Source of the DNA: Asterella californica
Taxonomy: Eukaryota; Streptophyta; Marchantiopsida; Marchantiales; Aytoniaceae
DNA: 64,000 nucleotides
Reading direction: 5' to 3'
Assembly (NCBI GenBank): GCA_036924285.1
Contig: JAYKYS010000004.1
Coordinates: forward strand, 24,026,001-24,090,000
Position 1 is the stretch's first letter, and every line of letters begins with the position of its first letter. Shown here in pieces: positions 11,373-24,622 of this stretch. Below the pieces are notes generated by a model. That model was not told the origin of the DNA. It saw only the letters and a program-made list of their open reading frames with translations, and made no database searches. A program made the position numbers and the translations under genes.

Positions 11373-14300
11373 GGACGCGGCCCGGCCTGCCCCTGCCAGC
11401 ACAGTACGCACGAAGTCGACATGAGAAATAGGGTACTAGATGTTAATGATTCGCGCAGAAAGGAGCTGAAAGAACATCATAAATTTCTGTGCTGGCAGGG
11501 AGTTTTGCAGGCAGACACTGAGGATAGTAGGCAGTATGAGTCGAATTGTACGTTCCACTAGCTTATCAGAGGTGAAGCTCATTGTAAAGGGTTCACCTTC
11601 TTAGCCTCTACTGTTAACGGCAGGGGATGTAGCGGGCTGCTCTGATCTACAAGTTGCAGCCTGTCCCGTAGATTTGATGGTCCCCCAGTGGTGCGGCAGT
11701 TCGCTCAGCTTCCTCAGTGAGGTTTTCTTTAGGTAGAATTGCAGATCTCTATCGCAGAGTAGCAGTAGGACTGCATATTCAGGGGTACGATGGTGAGGTG
11801 GGATGAGTTGCCCAAAGATCTTTGCGGATCTAGCGGTTAAATGCAGTTAACCCTGTATGGGCGCAATTTGCCTCTGCTCTCTAACAGATGGGGTGAGTTG
11901 CCTCAACCATGTTTCGTTCTTACGGTCATATGCTCGGCGATAGGGATATGCTTCTCTTTTAGTCGCTTTCATGTGTATACTGGAGTAGGTGTGTTCAGTG
12001 GGGATTATCTAGATAGCGATTAGCGATGGGAAGTATCAACGACGGACACCCTCCACCGTCTCTTGTTTTTTGGCCGGCTTACTTTAGTCACCTTCGTCAC
12101 TTACGCTTATTCACACGACCTGATGTACAAGTAACTACTTTGATGCAGGCCATCGATACTCTCAGAGGGATACGCAAGAGGCACTTGATCACAAAGGAGT
12201 ATCTTCGATTCGTTAGAGTAACGAGATATTCTAGTGCATCTCTTGGATGATTCATTGCCTCCGGAAGTTACCGACGCTGTTTCTTGTACTTGTCGCAACT
12301 GTACAAGACTGAGTTATCGCGAAGATTCTTGTTTCCAAAATGGGTCCATTTGTTGAGACGACGAGAGTTTCAGGTGATGTCCTGTTTGTGTGGTGTTTGT
12401 ATATTCATTCCTTAAGTGGTTAGAAAGGTTGTAGACTTTCCCTCTCGTTCTATCCGACCTTAAGAGTTCTCAGATTTCCTTTCTGTTTGCAGCTTGATCT
12501 GCAGCTCTGCACCTCGTGTTGGTCATGAAGTCGAGGAAGGGAGTGCGTTGTCCGCCGCCTTTGCATGACGCCTTTGCTTACACGACTGAAGAACATCCAA
12601 GGACAAGATGGCGTTTCCAGATTGTCGAGGAGTTTGACCTTTCTCTTAAGCTTCATTATCTCATGTAATTGCGTTGCGGGTCCTCTAAAGACTGTTGCAA
12701 TATGATAGTCCGGAACACAGTGCACAGGGACAGGCTTGGTAGTCCCTTCGTAGGAGTAAACTGAGGCATGTGTAACATGGTTATTATAGTGTAGTCCAGC
12801 CACTAAACACACTTTCGAGGCCCGTGTTTCTTTTTGAGTTCAGTTTTCATTTGAGATGTAGTTTTAGCTAAACAGGCTTAATTTCGCCTCCTTACATGTT
12901 GTAATCCACTTTAATGCTGTTGCACGTCAATGGATCTTAGCAGCGTGATCACGAGCGTTGCTAGCGGCCCTTTGGGCTAGGAAAACGTGTTGTCTAAGGT
13001 GGTTGGCGTGCCTTACTTGTTCAGAATTTTCTTTATGTCAGTGGCATCCTAGCGTTGTTGAACTCAACGTGAGATGGAAAGACTTTGTACCTTGTTTCAA
13101 AGGGGTGAGACTGGTGACTACACACGAGGTATCCTAAGCACTTCACTGTGGTCTGTAAGAGTCAATACTAGTATTTTCTGTGGAGTTGACACTGAGAGTT
13201 ATCCCAACCAATGGGATTTGTTGGTCTTGATAATCCTTTTCTGTTATTATGACAGCTGATGGGAAATTTTAGTGAACCTAGGTAGATCGGAACGTTTAGT
13301 GTACTGGGATCACCAAGTTAGATTCCAAAGACGTTAAGAGCGCAAGAAAAGAGTGTCGCTGAGGACTGAATGTTTAGTAGCATGTGCTGGCGAAAGTGGA
13401 TTTGCGGGGTTGAAGTCCCTCGTAATTCCACTTCTCGGCGAGCGCGATTATGGATCTAATTCTCACCCAGGAGAAGTTAAGATCTGTACAGGCTGCAGGA
13501 TAAGGAGCCGAGCTCTTCGAGCTTATAGGACATAGACGGTGCAGAGACGTACGAGAGATTACGAGAAAATGCAGACAAGGAGGGACAACCCTACTTCCGC
13601 ATGCGACATACCACGAAATATAGGAGTACGGAATATGTGTATAAACGTGGAAGTGGAGACTACACGGGAAGCATTTGGGAAACAGTGGAGAAAGTAAAAC
13701 TGCGTTTTGTAGCTCACCGAGGGAGGAGCCTGAAAGTAGCAGCAGTCAAGTCAACATCGCAAGTAAGATTAAAATGTAAGACAGGATGGCTCGTCTTGAC
13801 TACCGGGAGAATACACGGTTCTTTAAAGTGTAGTCATGAGATCGATGTTGAATAATCGGAAGCAGTCCGCGACGATCCAGACAGACAAACTCGATAACGG
13901 CTGATACGCAATGGCACATTCGAGGATAAATGAAGTGTGGTAATAAAGGAAATTGATAAGAGATAGGGGGAGACCCCCAGCAGATAAAACAGGGGAATTA
14001 GAAACATTAGACCAATATTACTTTCATGGATTAGAAAGAAAACACTTAAAATGCTAAGTAGGGTTAATTCAACCACTGAGAATATTCGCCAGATGATTCC
14101 AGTTGCTGGAATTTGTTCTAAAACATGAGAGCCATTTCCGTTCCAAATGAGTCTTGAAACTGAAAGCGAAAGAAAGATGTCCACTTGGTTTGTCCGTTAC
14201 TGTGTGAGATTTCCCGGTTCAGTAAAAAACCGTACAGAACTGGATAGATGCATCATGCCGTCTTTCTTTCGAAGTGATCCAGATATCATCATTTGAAAAG

Positions 14301-15860
14301 GAATACAACTTATAAAGGAATTCAAATGTCGGCGGTAACGCGAGAAAAAAGATAACGAGTCAAATTCTGTATAGTCAAAAGTTATGATCTTGCAAATAGC
14401 AAATTTTACGGTTCTGCGGACTCCATCGGAGTCGGCGCTCACGTAGCTTTTCGAAACGTCCGGGCATTTTCCGGATGTTATCATAAAGTGCCATATTTTG
14501 GAGAAAACCTCCCGCACATTTTCGGCTAGGGACTTTACTTTTCAAAAATATTTCCGATGCTCTTGAAAGAAAAGAGGTTATCTTTCCGTTTAGGATATTT
14601 TCCTATAAGTGTTTATTTTAGTCGGTTAGATTCCGAAAGCAAATCATTTGTAGTCAGTTTAGTTTCTAAAATAATGTAAAATTTTACAAGCATTGGTTTT
14701 GGAATAGAGGCAAGTTACAAATAAACCTAAAATGTGAAAATGATGGATAATCAGTCCTTTTTGAGAAAACTGATAAATCTACATAGAAATTCATTTCAAT
14801 TCATTTCTGAAATTAACATTTTGTTCCCCGGTGCATTTCTGAAATATGAACTCTGTAAACAAGAAAAGAGCATCCCACGAAGCGAATGCACTTCTACGAA
14901 CTTTGTCGATTACTTGGAGCTGTTCAACCACATGGCTAGCACATCATTTTAGTGCGTAATCCTTATAACTTAAAGTGAACTTAGTGAAGTCATCATCAGA
15001 TGGCTCTCAGTAAATGAAGCTCTCCTTCTCGGTATTGCACGAGAGTGCCATCTTTCACTCGCTACTATTTTAGTTAACTCCGTGAACTTTTCTTTCGATA
15101 ATATTGATACACATTTTGTGGTATTTTTGCTATTCTGCATTCAGAGAGGTCAAATTCGTCCGGTTACAATTTGGTTTCTTCATTGCAATGAAAATTAACT
15201 GTTATGGACTTAGTCAAGCAGGTGTTCTATTACTGTTATGCATAGCTTACAAGTTGATTTCAGAATAACACAAAACGAAAGGAAATATTTTGTTTGTTTT
15301 AGTGATGACTCAAGATAGTACATGTATGGTTCACCTTAAGTGTTAAACGTATCAGCAACCAAATGTCAGATTCTAGTTCAGAAAACCTAGAATCATGTAT
15401 AAGTCATGATTCTACGGAGTTTGCACAATTCTCAATCTGTCTTATGAGGAATAGAAACTTTCGCTTTTGTTCAAACTGGAGTAATTATTACTAATTGACG
15501 GTGAATTACTTGAATCGTCCATGTGAGACATTAAGTGTGTTAGTGAATCGATTACGTACGTGAGAAGAAACCTGTTGGACAACGAGAGTTTGAGACAACT
15601 AGAGAGCTCGGACATAGAGAGGGTTGGAACAAGGAGTGAAATGGGACGTACCAGCCAAAGAAGATATTAGAGTGATGGGTGACAGAACATGCATCAGACT
15701 AGTTTGTGTCTGATTTTTTGTCAAAGGACATGGAACTGTTAATAACTTGCCGAGTAACTAATCTTCTAACTCTGAAAGATCACACTCTAGATCTACAAAC
15801 CTAAGTTCTTGTCAAACTCTCTTAAAAGCATGTGTTTTTGTTCCTAACTAGACCCGAGAA

Positions 15861-15933
15861 GATGGATTGGATGTCCAAAAATATCTCTTACTTTTATTTT
15901 ACAAGATGTTTAGAGTTGATAGTGTTGAAGAAC
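15861..15933 (+). repeat. Dispersed repeat, copy 1
   Basis: About 73 bases that match 17534-17606 at roughly 80% by eye, both starting at an ATGGATTG word and ending with a TTGAAGAA/TTAAAGAA word. The family is unknown; decayed transposon sequence is the simplest explanation. Confidence 0.5.
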
Positions 15934-17533
15934 TGGTTACGAGCTTTGTGTGTAATCTTTTTCATAGTTCTTGATGAGCTTTACGCGATAATAAATCTTT
16001 TTGTATTGGAGCTAGTTGAATATATGCTCATTGTCAAATTATGTTACAGGAGAGAGGCACAACTTGTGAAAGAGACACAGCCGGATCACACTTACCTGAG
16101 ATAGAAAGAATATAATTTGCTAACTTAATCACGGACAATGGCAAGTTCTGATTTCAGTTTCAAGTTAATATGTTTGGATCTTGTTGTACTAGCTTTTTGA
16201 TTTGAAAATATATGATGGTATAGCTATATGATGTGACAGTCATAAAAAAGATTTTCTTTATTACGTCTAGCACTGTAGTGTTCGGTTATTCATGAGTTCT
16301 TTCAATGTTATCATATTTTGCGTGAACGTTATCCAAGAAAATGAGAGGTTTCTGGTTGTGGAGATATCATAGGTAAAAATAAGAAAAACAACCACCAGAA
16401 AAAGCTTCACAAGATATACCAGCTTTCACTTTATATAACTCTCGTTTCTTTTCTCTAAGAACAAAAAACTGAGAAACAAACATGAGAGGTCTATAATCTA
16501 AACCTAACCTCCTAAAACAAGTCTCTGAATCTCAACCTAGACCCAAAACTACCAAAGCATAGTCCAAAACAAAAGAATCATTTCTTTGCTAACAAAAAGC
16601 TTTGCACCAGTATCACACGATTCAAACCCAAATCCAAACATCTATGTATAATCTCTTAGCTAAAATTAATTACCACAAGCCGTACATAACCAACTAGAAC
16701 ACTAACGAATCCAAAAAAGATGAAAATCATAACAAAAAAACCAAAGAAGGCTTATCTAAGAACTTTATCTTTTCATCAAATGGTCTTCGTATACCAATAA
16801 GATCTTTCATCTTGACTCTATAAGCTCCAAGAACTCTCAGACCCACTCTCTACAGCCACGATCTTTCTAATTTGCAGTTGTAGGTGATCGAAACTCCAAA
16901 AACTCTTCTCTACTGCTTAAAACCACGTACACCAGCAAAATAGACTGCCTAATCTGAGAGTCATCTTCTCTGGTAGATAGATTTGGTTATCTTGAATCCA
17001 ACGATATTCAAAACAAGCCGTTTGACGTTCTTCTTGCAAAACCACGCAAAAATGTTGGTCGCAAGAATGAAGACTTGACATAAATAGTTCACCTGCGGAT
17101 CAACTTTGCAAAACACAACAATCCGATCTACGTACTATCTTCTCCTATGCGTAGATAATGACTCCACTAAAAACATCACAAACAAGACACCAAGAACAAA
17201 GAGCTTGGGTCATTGATCGCGAAGAACAACCCAACTTCAAGTTGTAGACAAATGAAAATTTGACGTACGCGTCTCCCTACGAGCCAATTTCTCTCACATC
17301 TCTTAAATCATCCAATGAAACTTCAGATTGTCTTCAATTTCTTAAAGAACTCTGTATTTTGATCCCGATGGATCCAAGAAAAGTAAGTTTAGACTCCAGA
17401 ATAGTCCAAACAATCCAACTCTATTTTGCATATCACTGAAGCACTCCAAATCTTTTTCCTTATGTCTCCATTTCTTCCTTATGTCCCCACGTGTTATCTG
17501 TTTCAAATTACGCTTCCTGCAATCGTGAGTAAA

Positions 17534-17606
17534 CATGGATTGCATATCCAGAAATATCTGTTATTTTTGTTTTGCAAGCTATTTGGAGTTGATTGTATTA
17601 AAGAAG
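17534..17606 (+). repeat. Dispersed repeat, copy 2
   Basis: Partner of the segment at 15861-15933, same orientation, about 1.67 kb downstream. Confidence 0.5.
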
Positions 17607-18116
17607 CTGTGATCCCAAACCATCATTTCAGTTGTATTGACTGCAGAAACAGCGAGTGTCTTTAAGTTATTTTCACCATGTCATACACCAGCTGGATCAT
17701 GCGAGATACCTATATCAGTCAAGAATATTTTCATTGACGAGCATCTCCTCAGAGACTGGATTCAATCCAACTACAACACCTGAAAACAAACCACTATTTC
17801 ACGCACGAGCATCTTCTAGATGAGAATGAGCTAAAAGATCAGCATAATCAATCATTTAGTTGATGTTGAGATCATTCCATTCATCCTTGTCGGATTTTCG
17901 ACATCAGGTCTTGTCTCGATGTTTCTACCGATTGATTAGGTGCTTCGCCGTTATTCTTCTATGATTCGACAGCTTGTGGTCTTTCGGTAAATTTTCAAGA
18001 ATCGTGAATAGTCAATCACCCAAAAGATCTATTTCTTTATCACTCTCTCCAAGATAGAGACATGATATTTTCAACATAATAGCTTCTTGCATCATAACAC
18101 AGTCGGAGAAATATTT

Positions 18117-19216
18117 TGCGCACCTACCGCCTTGTTGCGCCAGCGGAAGCTCTAGTTCAGTAGGTCGCAAACTTTACACCGCTAACATGCAAACACAATC
18201 ACAAGTTAGCGTCCATGCACCACTTATCTTAGTACAGTTTGGTCCGGACCGGAGCCGGACCGTCTCCCTAACCATCAAGCTCAGCAATCCTAAGTCCCGA
18301 CTTAGATCCGCCTAAGTCGGTCCCAAACATGAGCAAGTCACAAGATGACTTGGGCCGGACTTCCCATAAAGTCCAAGGTCCTAAACGGTACCTCCAGCAC
18401 ACCTAGCGGCCCAACCGCTCGTGATGCCCGTCTGGGTCTAGGCTCCCGAACGGTGGTCTAACCCGCCGACTCGTTCCCTAGTCTTGCCCCAGCCCTTACA
18501 TCGTTCCTAAATTCAGACGTCCAAGTCTGGATCGGAACGTGCCTTGGAACTGGCCCAGCCATCACCTCATGCCCCTAGAGTCCGCCCGCTGAACCCTGGG
18601 GTCGGGTGACTCGTCCTGGCCCACCCAGGCATCGAGGCCCCCTCATATATACTTCTGGGGATCGGCGGCTCCGCCCTCCTCTTTGGTCCCTGAAAATTAT
18701 ACCACAACCCGATTGTGGTTCGGCCATAACTTCCAGCTCAGAGGTCAGATCGAGGAGTGTTATATATCACTGGAAAGCTCTCGACGAGACCTTTCCAATG
18801 ATACCTCACTCGCCTCGAGATCTTACGTGGAGCTCCGTCCACGACCTAAAACGTCCCTGGAGCTCCAACACTTAGCAGTTTTTCCGAAAACCTATGGCCC
18901 AGACCCAGGATCGAACCCTGTGGTTCGTCTGCGTCTCGGACCCACGTCTCGGTCTCACGTCTCGGACCCACGTCTGAGACTCATGTTTCAGCCCATTCTC
19001 AGACTCGCCCCCTTAGGTCAGCGTTTGTCTGGGGTCCTCTTGGGGTAGGCCCTTATGTCCTCCAACCTTGGTTGAGAGAACCACTTAGGGTTCATCTGAT
19101 CCCGACTTGCCGGCCAAGCCATTAAGTCTTACTCGCAGCGTTCACAACCTAGCGCAAGTCTGCTAGGGTTCTGTTGTTCGAGTCTGCGTCCGATCTTGAG
19201 AATGAGGGGCGCGACA
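18117..19216 (-). repeat. Element 1, 3' LTR
   Basis: On the minus strand it begins TGTCGCGCCCC and ends GGTGCGCA. It is a direct repeat of 24641-25735. It carries a short stretch around 18898-18922 that is missing from the other copy. Confidence 0.92.
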
Positions 19217-19232
19217 CTCACCCCCACTTTGG
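19217..19232 (-). promoter_or_regulatory. Element 1 polypurine tract
   Basis: On the minus strand a purine-rich word (AAAGTGGGGGTGAG) directly precedes the TG that starts the 3' LTR. This is the expected plus-strand priming site. Confidence 0.8.
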
Positions 19233-19942
19233 AGGTTGATGCCCTCATCAACAATGATCCTTTAAGTTAACACCAAGTTCAAAATGGGTAGCCAACCCCT
19301 TGGCGTTAGAATTGCGTTCTGGTAGCTAACCCGCAATTCCCTTCTTGGCTTGAGTCTTAAGTTGTCGCTAGAACACTTAGAAAATTCCAACTAGTCTCGG
19401 GAAAAGCCTAACCTTTTTGGCTTACCCTAAACAAAACTAGTTGGCAACTTCTAAACATTCTACTTAAGACTCTAACTTGCTAACTATAAGTATTCACACC
19501 TACTTACAAGGTCCCCCGAAACTCACTTTCCGGTCGCAATCTGATTTGACTTAGACGCGCGACTAAGTTTACTTTGCAGTTAGAAAACCGCAAAGCAAGA
19601 TCACCCCAAGCCCCAAGACAAGTATGAAAGTTCATACTTGCTTTGCCAACGCTACGGCAAACCTAAGTCTTGACATCAAGACTTAGTCTTGATTTAGATG
19701 CTTATCCAAACCAGCTCGCTTCCTTTGAGTGTGCTTCGTTCCTCCTCTTGACAACATCCTAGGCATCTGATCAGAACTAGTCATAGCCATGCACTACCAA
19801 TACACTTAGACAAATTTTCAAGAAACAAAATCTTTATCTCCAAATTCAAGTACAAAGTCCATCGGCCCAAATCGCCTCAAGTTGCTACTCGTATGGTTCG
19901 TCGTTTCTTCACCCCTCGCTGGAAAGAGATGTCCTCATCTTG

Positions 19943-20392
19943 CTAACGCCCTTGTTGTCCTTGTCTCCGCTTGAAGAGGTCCAATGCTTCGCTCGCATGT
20001 GCGAGATCTTCCTCTGGCACCCAAGTTGCTTCCTTCAAATGGTAACCACGCCATTTGACCAAGTACTCCATCCGGTTTGATTTGCGCCGTGATCGCAAAA
20101 TGGACTCCACCTCATATTCAACTTCGCCTTGCACGACATCAGGTTGAGGCATGAGTACTTGTTTGCGTTCCGACCGCAAATCATCCTTGAAGTATTTCTT
20201 TAATAAAGAAACATGGAAAGTCGGATGCAACTGCCACTCGGGAGGAAGGTCTAACGTATAGACATCTTCGTGCGGATTCTTGACAATGACAAAAGGTCCC
20301 GCGAACTTCGATGAAAACTTCGCCGATGTTTCCTTCGGAAGTATGAAGTTTTTCGCACTTAACCATACTTCTTCGCCCACTTGAAACTTCAC
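19943..20392 (-). CDS. Element 1 chromodomain segment (C-terminal part of Pol)
   Basis: Frame of 149 codons that continues the pol frame after one in-frame TAA (20429-20431). The first half is the integrase C-terminal GPY/F-type region (GEEVWLSAKNF, FAGPFVIV, HPTFHVSLLK). The second half is a chromodomain with VESILRSRR, YLVKWRGY and ATWVPEEDL. Chromodomains bind methylated histone H3 tails and steer integration of chromoviruses toward heterochromatin. The codon before the stop is CAG and the stop is explained by CAA-to-TAA, so the domain was originally fused to integrase. Confidence 0.92.
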   Translation of the reverse strand: MKFQVGEEVWLSAKNFILPKETSAKFSSKFAGPFVIVKNPHEDVYTLDLPPEWQLHPTFHVSLLKKYFKDDLRSERKQVLMPQPDVVQGEVEYEVESILRSRRKSNRMEYLVKWRGYHLKEATWVPEEDLAHASEALDLFKRRQGQQGR

Positions 20393-20428
20393 TTGCCGCC
20401 GATGCTTGTTTACCTGCTTCGTGTATCG

Positions 20429-23419
20429 TTACTGCGCCTTCTCGAGGTTCTTCTTTACTTGCTCCTCGCGCCGCTGCATTGCCGTCACCAACTCTTCAGC
20501 TGATGTTTGCCGTGTTCTTGGTCGTGCTGATGTAGAACTCCCTGCAAGAGTCAAGTCAAGAGGCCCTTCTGGCTCACGTCCGTAAGTCAGCAAGAAAGGC
20601 GATTCACCGGTTGCCGAATGCTTCGTGGAATTGTAGCAATACTCCGCAAGACTGAGCCACTCCGCCCAATCACTTTGGTCCGCGCTCACATAATTCCTCA
20701 AGTATTGATTGAGAATCGAGTTAACTCGTTCCGTTTGCCCATCTGTTTCCAGGTGAAAGGCGGTACTAAATTTTAATTTAGTCCCCAATTTTTGAAACAA
20801 GTGTTTCCAAAAGGCACTTGTGAACTTAGAGTCTCTATTTGAAATAATACTCCGAGGTAATCCGTGTGAACGCCACCAAGTATCTAGGAACAACCGAGAA
20901 GTCGTGAACGCTGTTGCAGTGTCCAAGGTCGGAGCAAACTTCGCTAGTTTGCTAAACCGATCAACTATCACAAAAATCGCGTTGTATCCATTCGAGTCAG
21001 GCAGAGAGGTAATGAAGTCCATGCTAATGCTTTCCCAAGGTCTTGCTAGAATCGGCAAAGGATGAAGCAATCCTTGTTTCTTCTCAAAAGAAACGCGATT
21101 CGCTTGACAGGTTACGCATGTTTTCACAAAGTGGGAAACATCGTCTTTCATGTGGGACCAATAAAACTTTTTAGCGATTACTGCTAAAGTGGACTTTTCT
21201 CCTTTATGGCCTGATAAGGGCACATCGTGAGATTCTTTTAACAACTTGGTCCTAAGTTTTCCTTGTCTCACATAAACCCGACTTTGCTTGAACATGAGTA
21301 AACCATGTCTTAGCTGCATGTTCTGCAACTTCACCCCTCGCTTGAGTTGTTCCAAGTATTCCTTCGCTTGGTCATCGCCCATGTAACCTTCACGTATTCG
21401 TCTCTCCAAGTCTGACTCCTTAGGATACATAGCTCGCAAAATCTGTGTTGACGATGAGAGATGTTCTTCCTTGCGACTCAAGGCGTCAGGAACCACATTG
21501 TCCTTGTCCGCTTTGTGGATTAATTCCACGTTCATGAGCGCCAAGGTATCATGCCACCGTAGTTGCTTTGGCGTCACCCGATCTTGTGTTTCAAAGTACT
21601 TGAGCGAAATATTATCAGTATATACTTGGGTTTTGTGAAGTCCCAAGTAATGCCGCCATTTCCTCAAGCAATGAACCACCGCGAACAGTTCTTTCTCGTG
21701 AGTCGGCCAACGACTCTCCGTCCCAGATAACTTCTTGCTTTCGTATGCTACAGGTTTTCCATCCTGCACCAACACTCCGCCAATCGCATAGTCGCTCGCG
21801 TCCGTGTGCACCTCGAATGGTTTGTCGAACTCTAGCAGCTTCAATACTGGCGCCTTTGACAAAATAGCTTTGATCGTCTGAAACGCATCATCCACCTCCT
21901 TGGTCCAACTTACCTGTGCGTCTTTGCCCGTCCAGTCCGTCAGCGGCTTTGCGATCTTTGAAAACCCCTTCACATACTTGCGGTAGAACTGCGCCAATCC
22001 TAAGAATCGTCGCGTCCCCTTCACTGTAGTCGGAGGCTCCCAAGTCACAATCGCGTCCACCTTCTGCATATCCGGGCCGACTCCTTTTGCACTAATGACA
22101 TGTCCCAAGAAGTTAATGCGCTCCAAACCAAACTCACTCTTGTCAATGTTGGCAAACAGCTTATGTTCCCGCAGCTTCGTCAACACCACCCTTAGCTGCT
22201 CCGCGTGCGACTCCAAGGTTTTGGAGTAGATCAAGATGTCGTCGATGTAAACGATGACAAACTCATCCATCTCCTCACGAAAAATTGTGTTCATCAATGT
22301 AGTGAACGTCGAAGGGGCGTTGCAGAGTCCAAATGACATCACCACGAATTCAAACGATCCGTATCTGGTTCGACAAGCGGTCTTCTCAACATCTGGGTCA
22401 GCTATCCGGATTTGGTAATATCCTGACTTCAAGTCTATCATGCTGAAGTACTTTGCGCCCGCTAGCCTATCAAAGAGGTCGTCTATCCTTGGCAAGGGAT
22501 AGTTATTCTTCACCGTCACCTTATTGAGTGCACGATAATCTACACAGAGTCGTAACTTCCCATCCTTCTTCTTTGCAAAAAGAACTGAGGCTCCATAAGG
22601 TGATTTGCTGGTTCGAATATATCCCCGCGCTAATAGCTCACCGAGTTGTCTTTTCAACTCAAGGAGTTCCACCTGATTGAGTCGGTAAAGGACTTTGGAA
22701 GGTGGTTCCGATCCTGGCAAGACCTCGTTCTTGTGATCCACCACCCACCTTGGAGGTAACTCAGCAGGTAACTCATCCGTCAAGACATCCTCAAACTCCT
22801 TAATCACTTCGCGAAGCACCTTCGGAAGTTTAGTCGCGTCTCCTGATGTTTCCTCTTGCCTATCACCCGCCATCAAATCTACAACCTGTATCAAACACCT
22901 GACCCCGTCGTTGAAGTCCATCTGTTTGCCTTTGATCAAATTCACTGCAAAGTCATCAATCTTTCGCGCCTTCCAGATCAGCCTCACTCCCAGCTTCCGC
23001 CCTTTAACTCTAACGTTTAACCTTAAAGGTTTCCGCCTAAGTTCCACTTCAAACCTGTCCAAGAAAGTGTTCCCCAAAACCACATGGATATCATCCATCT
23101 CGCACACCGTGAAGTTCTCTGTGAACTCCAACTTCCCACACGCAAATCGTACGTCCAAGGCCACTTCAAAAGTTTGGTACATCTTGCCCTTGGCAAAGCG
23201 TACCTGAATAGGCTTGTCTGCCTTGGAGGTAGACAAGCCCAACTTCTTCACCAACTTTGCACTTATGAAGGAGTGAGTCGCTCCTGTGTCCACAAGAAAA
23301 ATAACATCACGGTTAGCAACCTTGGCTTGTAGATACATCAGTCCCGGCGTCTTCTTCGTGGTTCTCAAGGTCACAGTCATCTGACCCTCCAACAAGTCCT
23401 TTGCAACAAATGCATTCAT
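20429..23419 (-). CDS. Element 1 Pol polyprotein: protease, RT, RNase H, integrase
   Basis: 996 codons from the ATG shown, but the same frame is open upstream to about 23550 and includes a CCHC zinc knuckle ([14 protein letters not shown]), so this ATG is probably not the true start. Order: aspartic protease with [11 protein letters not shown] (DTG at residues 44-46); RT with [24 protein letters not shown] and YIDD at about residue 391; RNase H with [12 protein letters not shown] and a YTDN motif; integrase with HHCC zinc finger (GHKG...CVTCQ), SMDFITSLP, and TDGQTERVN. In the second catalytic block the usual SDRD reads SNRD, so the catalytic Asp is Asn. Stop TAA at 20429 cuts off the chromodomain. 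Confidence 0.95.
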   Translation of the reverse strand: MNAFVAKDLLEGQMTVTLRTTKKTPGLMYLQAKVANRDVIFLVDTGATHSFISAKLVKKLGLSTSKADKPIQVRFAKGKMYQTFEVALDVRFACGKLEFTENFTVCEMDDIHVVLGNTFLDRFEVELRRKPLRLNVRVKGRKLGVRLIWKARKIDDFAVNLIKGKQMDFNDGVRCLIQVVDLMAGDRQEETSGDATKLPKVLREVIKEFEDVLTDELPAELPPRWVVDHKNEVLPGSEPPSKVLYRLNQVELLELKRQLGELLARGYIRTSKSPYGASVLFAKKKDGKLRLCVDYRALNKVTVKNNYPLPRIDDLFDRLAGAKYFSMIDLKSGYYQIRIADPDVEKTACRTRYGSFEFVVMSFGLCNAPSTFTTLMNTIFREEMDEFVIVYIDDILIYSKTLESHAEQLRVVLTKLREHKLFANIDKSEFGLERINFLGHVISAKGVGPDMQKVDAIVTWEPPTTVKGTRRFLGLAQFYRKYVKGFSKIAKPLTDWTGKDAQVSWTKEVDDAFQTIKAILSKAPVLKLLEFDKPFEVHTDASDYAIGGVLVQDGKPVAYESKKLSGTESRWPTHEKELFAVVHCLRKWRHYLGLHKTQVYTDNISLKYFETQDRVTPKQLRWHDTLALMNVELIHKADKDNVVPDALSRKEEHLSSSTQILRAMYPKESDLERRIREGYMGDDQAKEYLEQLKRGVKLQNMQLRHGLLMFKQSRVYVRQGKLRTKLLKESHDVPLSGHKGEKSTLAVIAKKFYWSHMKDDVSHFVKTCVTCQANRVSFEKKQGLLHPLPILARPWESISMDFITSLPDSNGYNAIFVIVDRFSKLAKFAPTLDTATAFTTSRLFLDTWWRSHGLPRSIISNRDSKFTSAFWKHLFQKLGTKLKFSTAFHLETDGQTERVNSILNQYLRNYVSADQSDWAEWLSLAEYCYNSTKHSATGESPFLLTYGREPEGPLDLTLAGSSTSARPRTRQTSAEELVTAMQRREEQVKKNLEKAQ

Positions 23420-23541
23420 GCTACAGTTACTAACCTTAGGTTTCGTGCACCCCTTAGCAATGTGGCCCGCCTCGCCACAGTTGTAGCAAGTAAACTTAGC
23501 GCCATTGCCCTTCTGAGGTGTCTGCCCCTTAGGTTTTACTC

Positions 23542-24516
23542 CTATTTGCTGCCGCTTTGCTGCCGGACAGAAGTATCCTTCCGATCCTTCTCACCCTCAT
23601 CCCATTGTCTCTTGAAGCCCTTGTTCTTCTTCTGGAACTTGTCCGTGCTGCGTGGTTCAAAGGGTTTCTGTTGCTGGACTTCGTCGTCCCCAATTCGCTC
23701 CGCTAGCTTCAAAAGTTCGGCACTTATCTCTGGTAGCTTTAGCATCCGAAAGAGAGCCTTCTCCGAGCTAGACTTGAGTCCCCCAATGAATATACATATT
23801 TTGGTCTCCTCAGTCCACTTGGAGAACGAATCCAGCTTGGCACTCAACTCGCGCACATAAGCGCTTAAGGTCCCCGTCTGCTTCAGTCTCACCAACTCAA
23901 CACCGTCCCGAATCCTTTGATATTCTGGAGTGAATCGTCCTGCGAGCAACTCCTTGAACTCTTTCCAACCAAGCGCCGAGACGGTTAAGGCATGCTCATC
24001 CCTGTATGCAGTCCACCAGAGAAGCGCATGATCCTTCAGGAACGTAACCGCCGCTCTCACTTTGTCTGAATCCTTAGTCTGTTGCGCCTCAAAGTATAGG
24101 TCCAACTCAGTTAAGAAATCCTTAACCTTGCGAGCTCGTCCTATACCTGAAAACGGGGTCGGCAAATTCGTCTTACAAAGCTTCCTGGTAGACGAGGAAC
24201 TTCCTTGGCCTGTCTCAAGCTCGGCGATACGTTTGTCCCTGGAGGTCATACCCTCCTGCATGGTCTTCATCATCTTGATGAGTTCCGCATACAGAGCTCC
24301 TTGACTTCCCGCGTCTGAATCGTTGGGCACCGCTGGCAAGACTCCATCTTGCTGCACCGGTGCCGCAGCTGGTACAGGGCTCCCTTGACGTTGGGGCGAA
24401 GGTTGTCGGTTGTCGTCCCCTGACTATGCCTCGGGGCTAGCTCGAGTCGATCTGTTCCCGTTAGTCGCTCCTCGTTTCTTGGTCTTCCTCCTGGAACTCT
24501 GTCCGTCCTCGGCCAT
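23542..24516 (-). CDS. Element 1 Gag
   Basis: Frame from ATG at 24516 (codons MAEDGQ) with one in-frame TAG at 24424-24426, then open to 23542. The core has the retrotransposon gag signature: [40 protein letters not shown] and [18 protein letters not shown]. Gag forms the particle that packages the element RNA. The zinc knuckle is in the pol frame downstream, separated by an 11-bp tandem duplication that changes frame. Removing that duplication in thought brings gag and pol into the same frame, so Gag-Pol was probably a single frame. Confidence 0.88.
23545..23566 (-). repeat. 11-bp tandem duplication at the gag/pol junction
   Basis: Two adjacent copies of TTTGCTGCCG(C/G) on the plus strand. 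Eleven is not a multiple of three and the shift equals the offset between the gag and pol frames. Confidence 0.75.
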
Positions 24517-24622
24517 CGCTCCAAGTGTTCACCTAGAAACGCTGATCCGCTTCGTGTCTTGCGTCCCTCCTCAAGCGTCCAGCCTTCAGCCGCTACCTCA
24601 AGTTTTTGCTCACCGAAGCGTC

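Larger units (their letters stand above)
11373..18116. other. 3' UTR plus gene-poor, AT-rich intergenic region
   Basis: The first several hundred bases are probably the 3' UTR of the R3H gene. Beyond about 13 kb the sequence becomes AT-rich. Open frames are short and without recognised motifs; the longest, a hydrophobic frame at 13834-14184 on the minus strand, has no supporting family signature. A pair of similar segments (15861-15933 and 17534-17606) suggests decayed dispersed repeats. Nothing else was recognised. Confidence 0.45.

Noticed and set aside
13834..14184. A 116-codon hydrophobic minus-strand frame with membrane-like segments
   Set aside because: AT-rich DNA often gives hydrophobic frames by chance. 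There is no family signature, no neighbouring exon and no supporting context.
18905..18920. A perfect tRNA B-box-like word (GGTTCGATCC) on the minus strand of the element 1 3' LTR
   Set aside because: No A box at the right distance, no cloverleaf, and the segment is missing from the other LTR. Not a tRNA gene.
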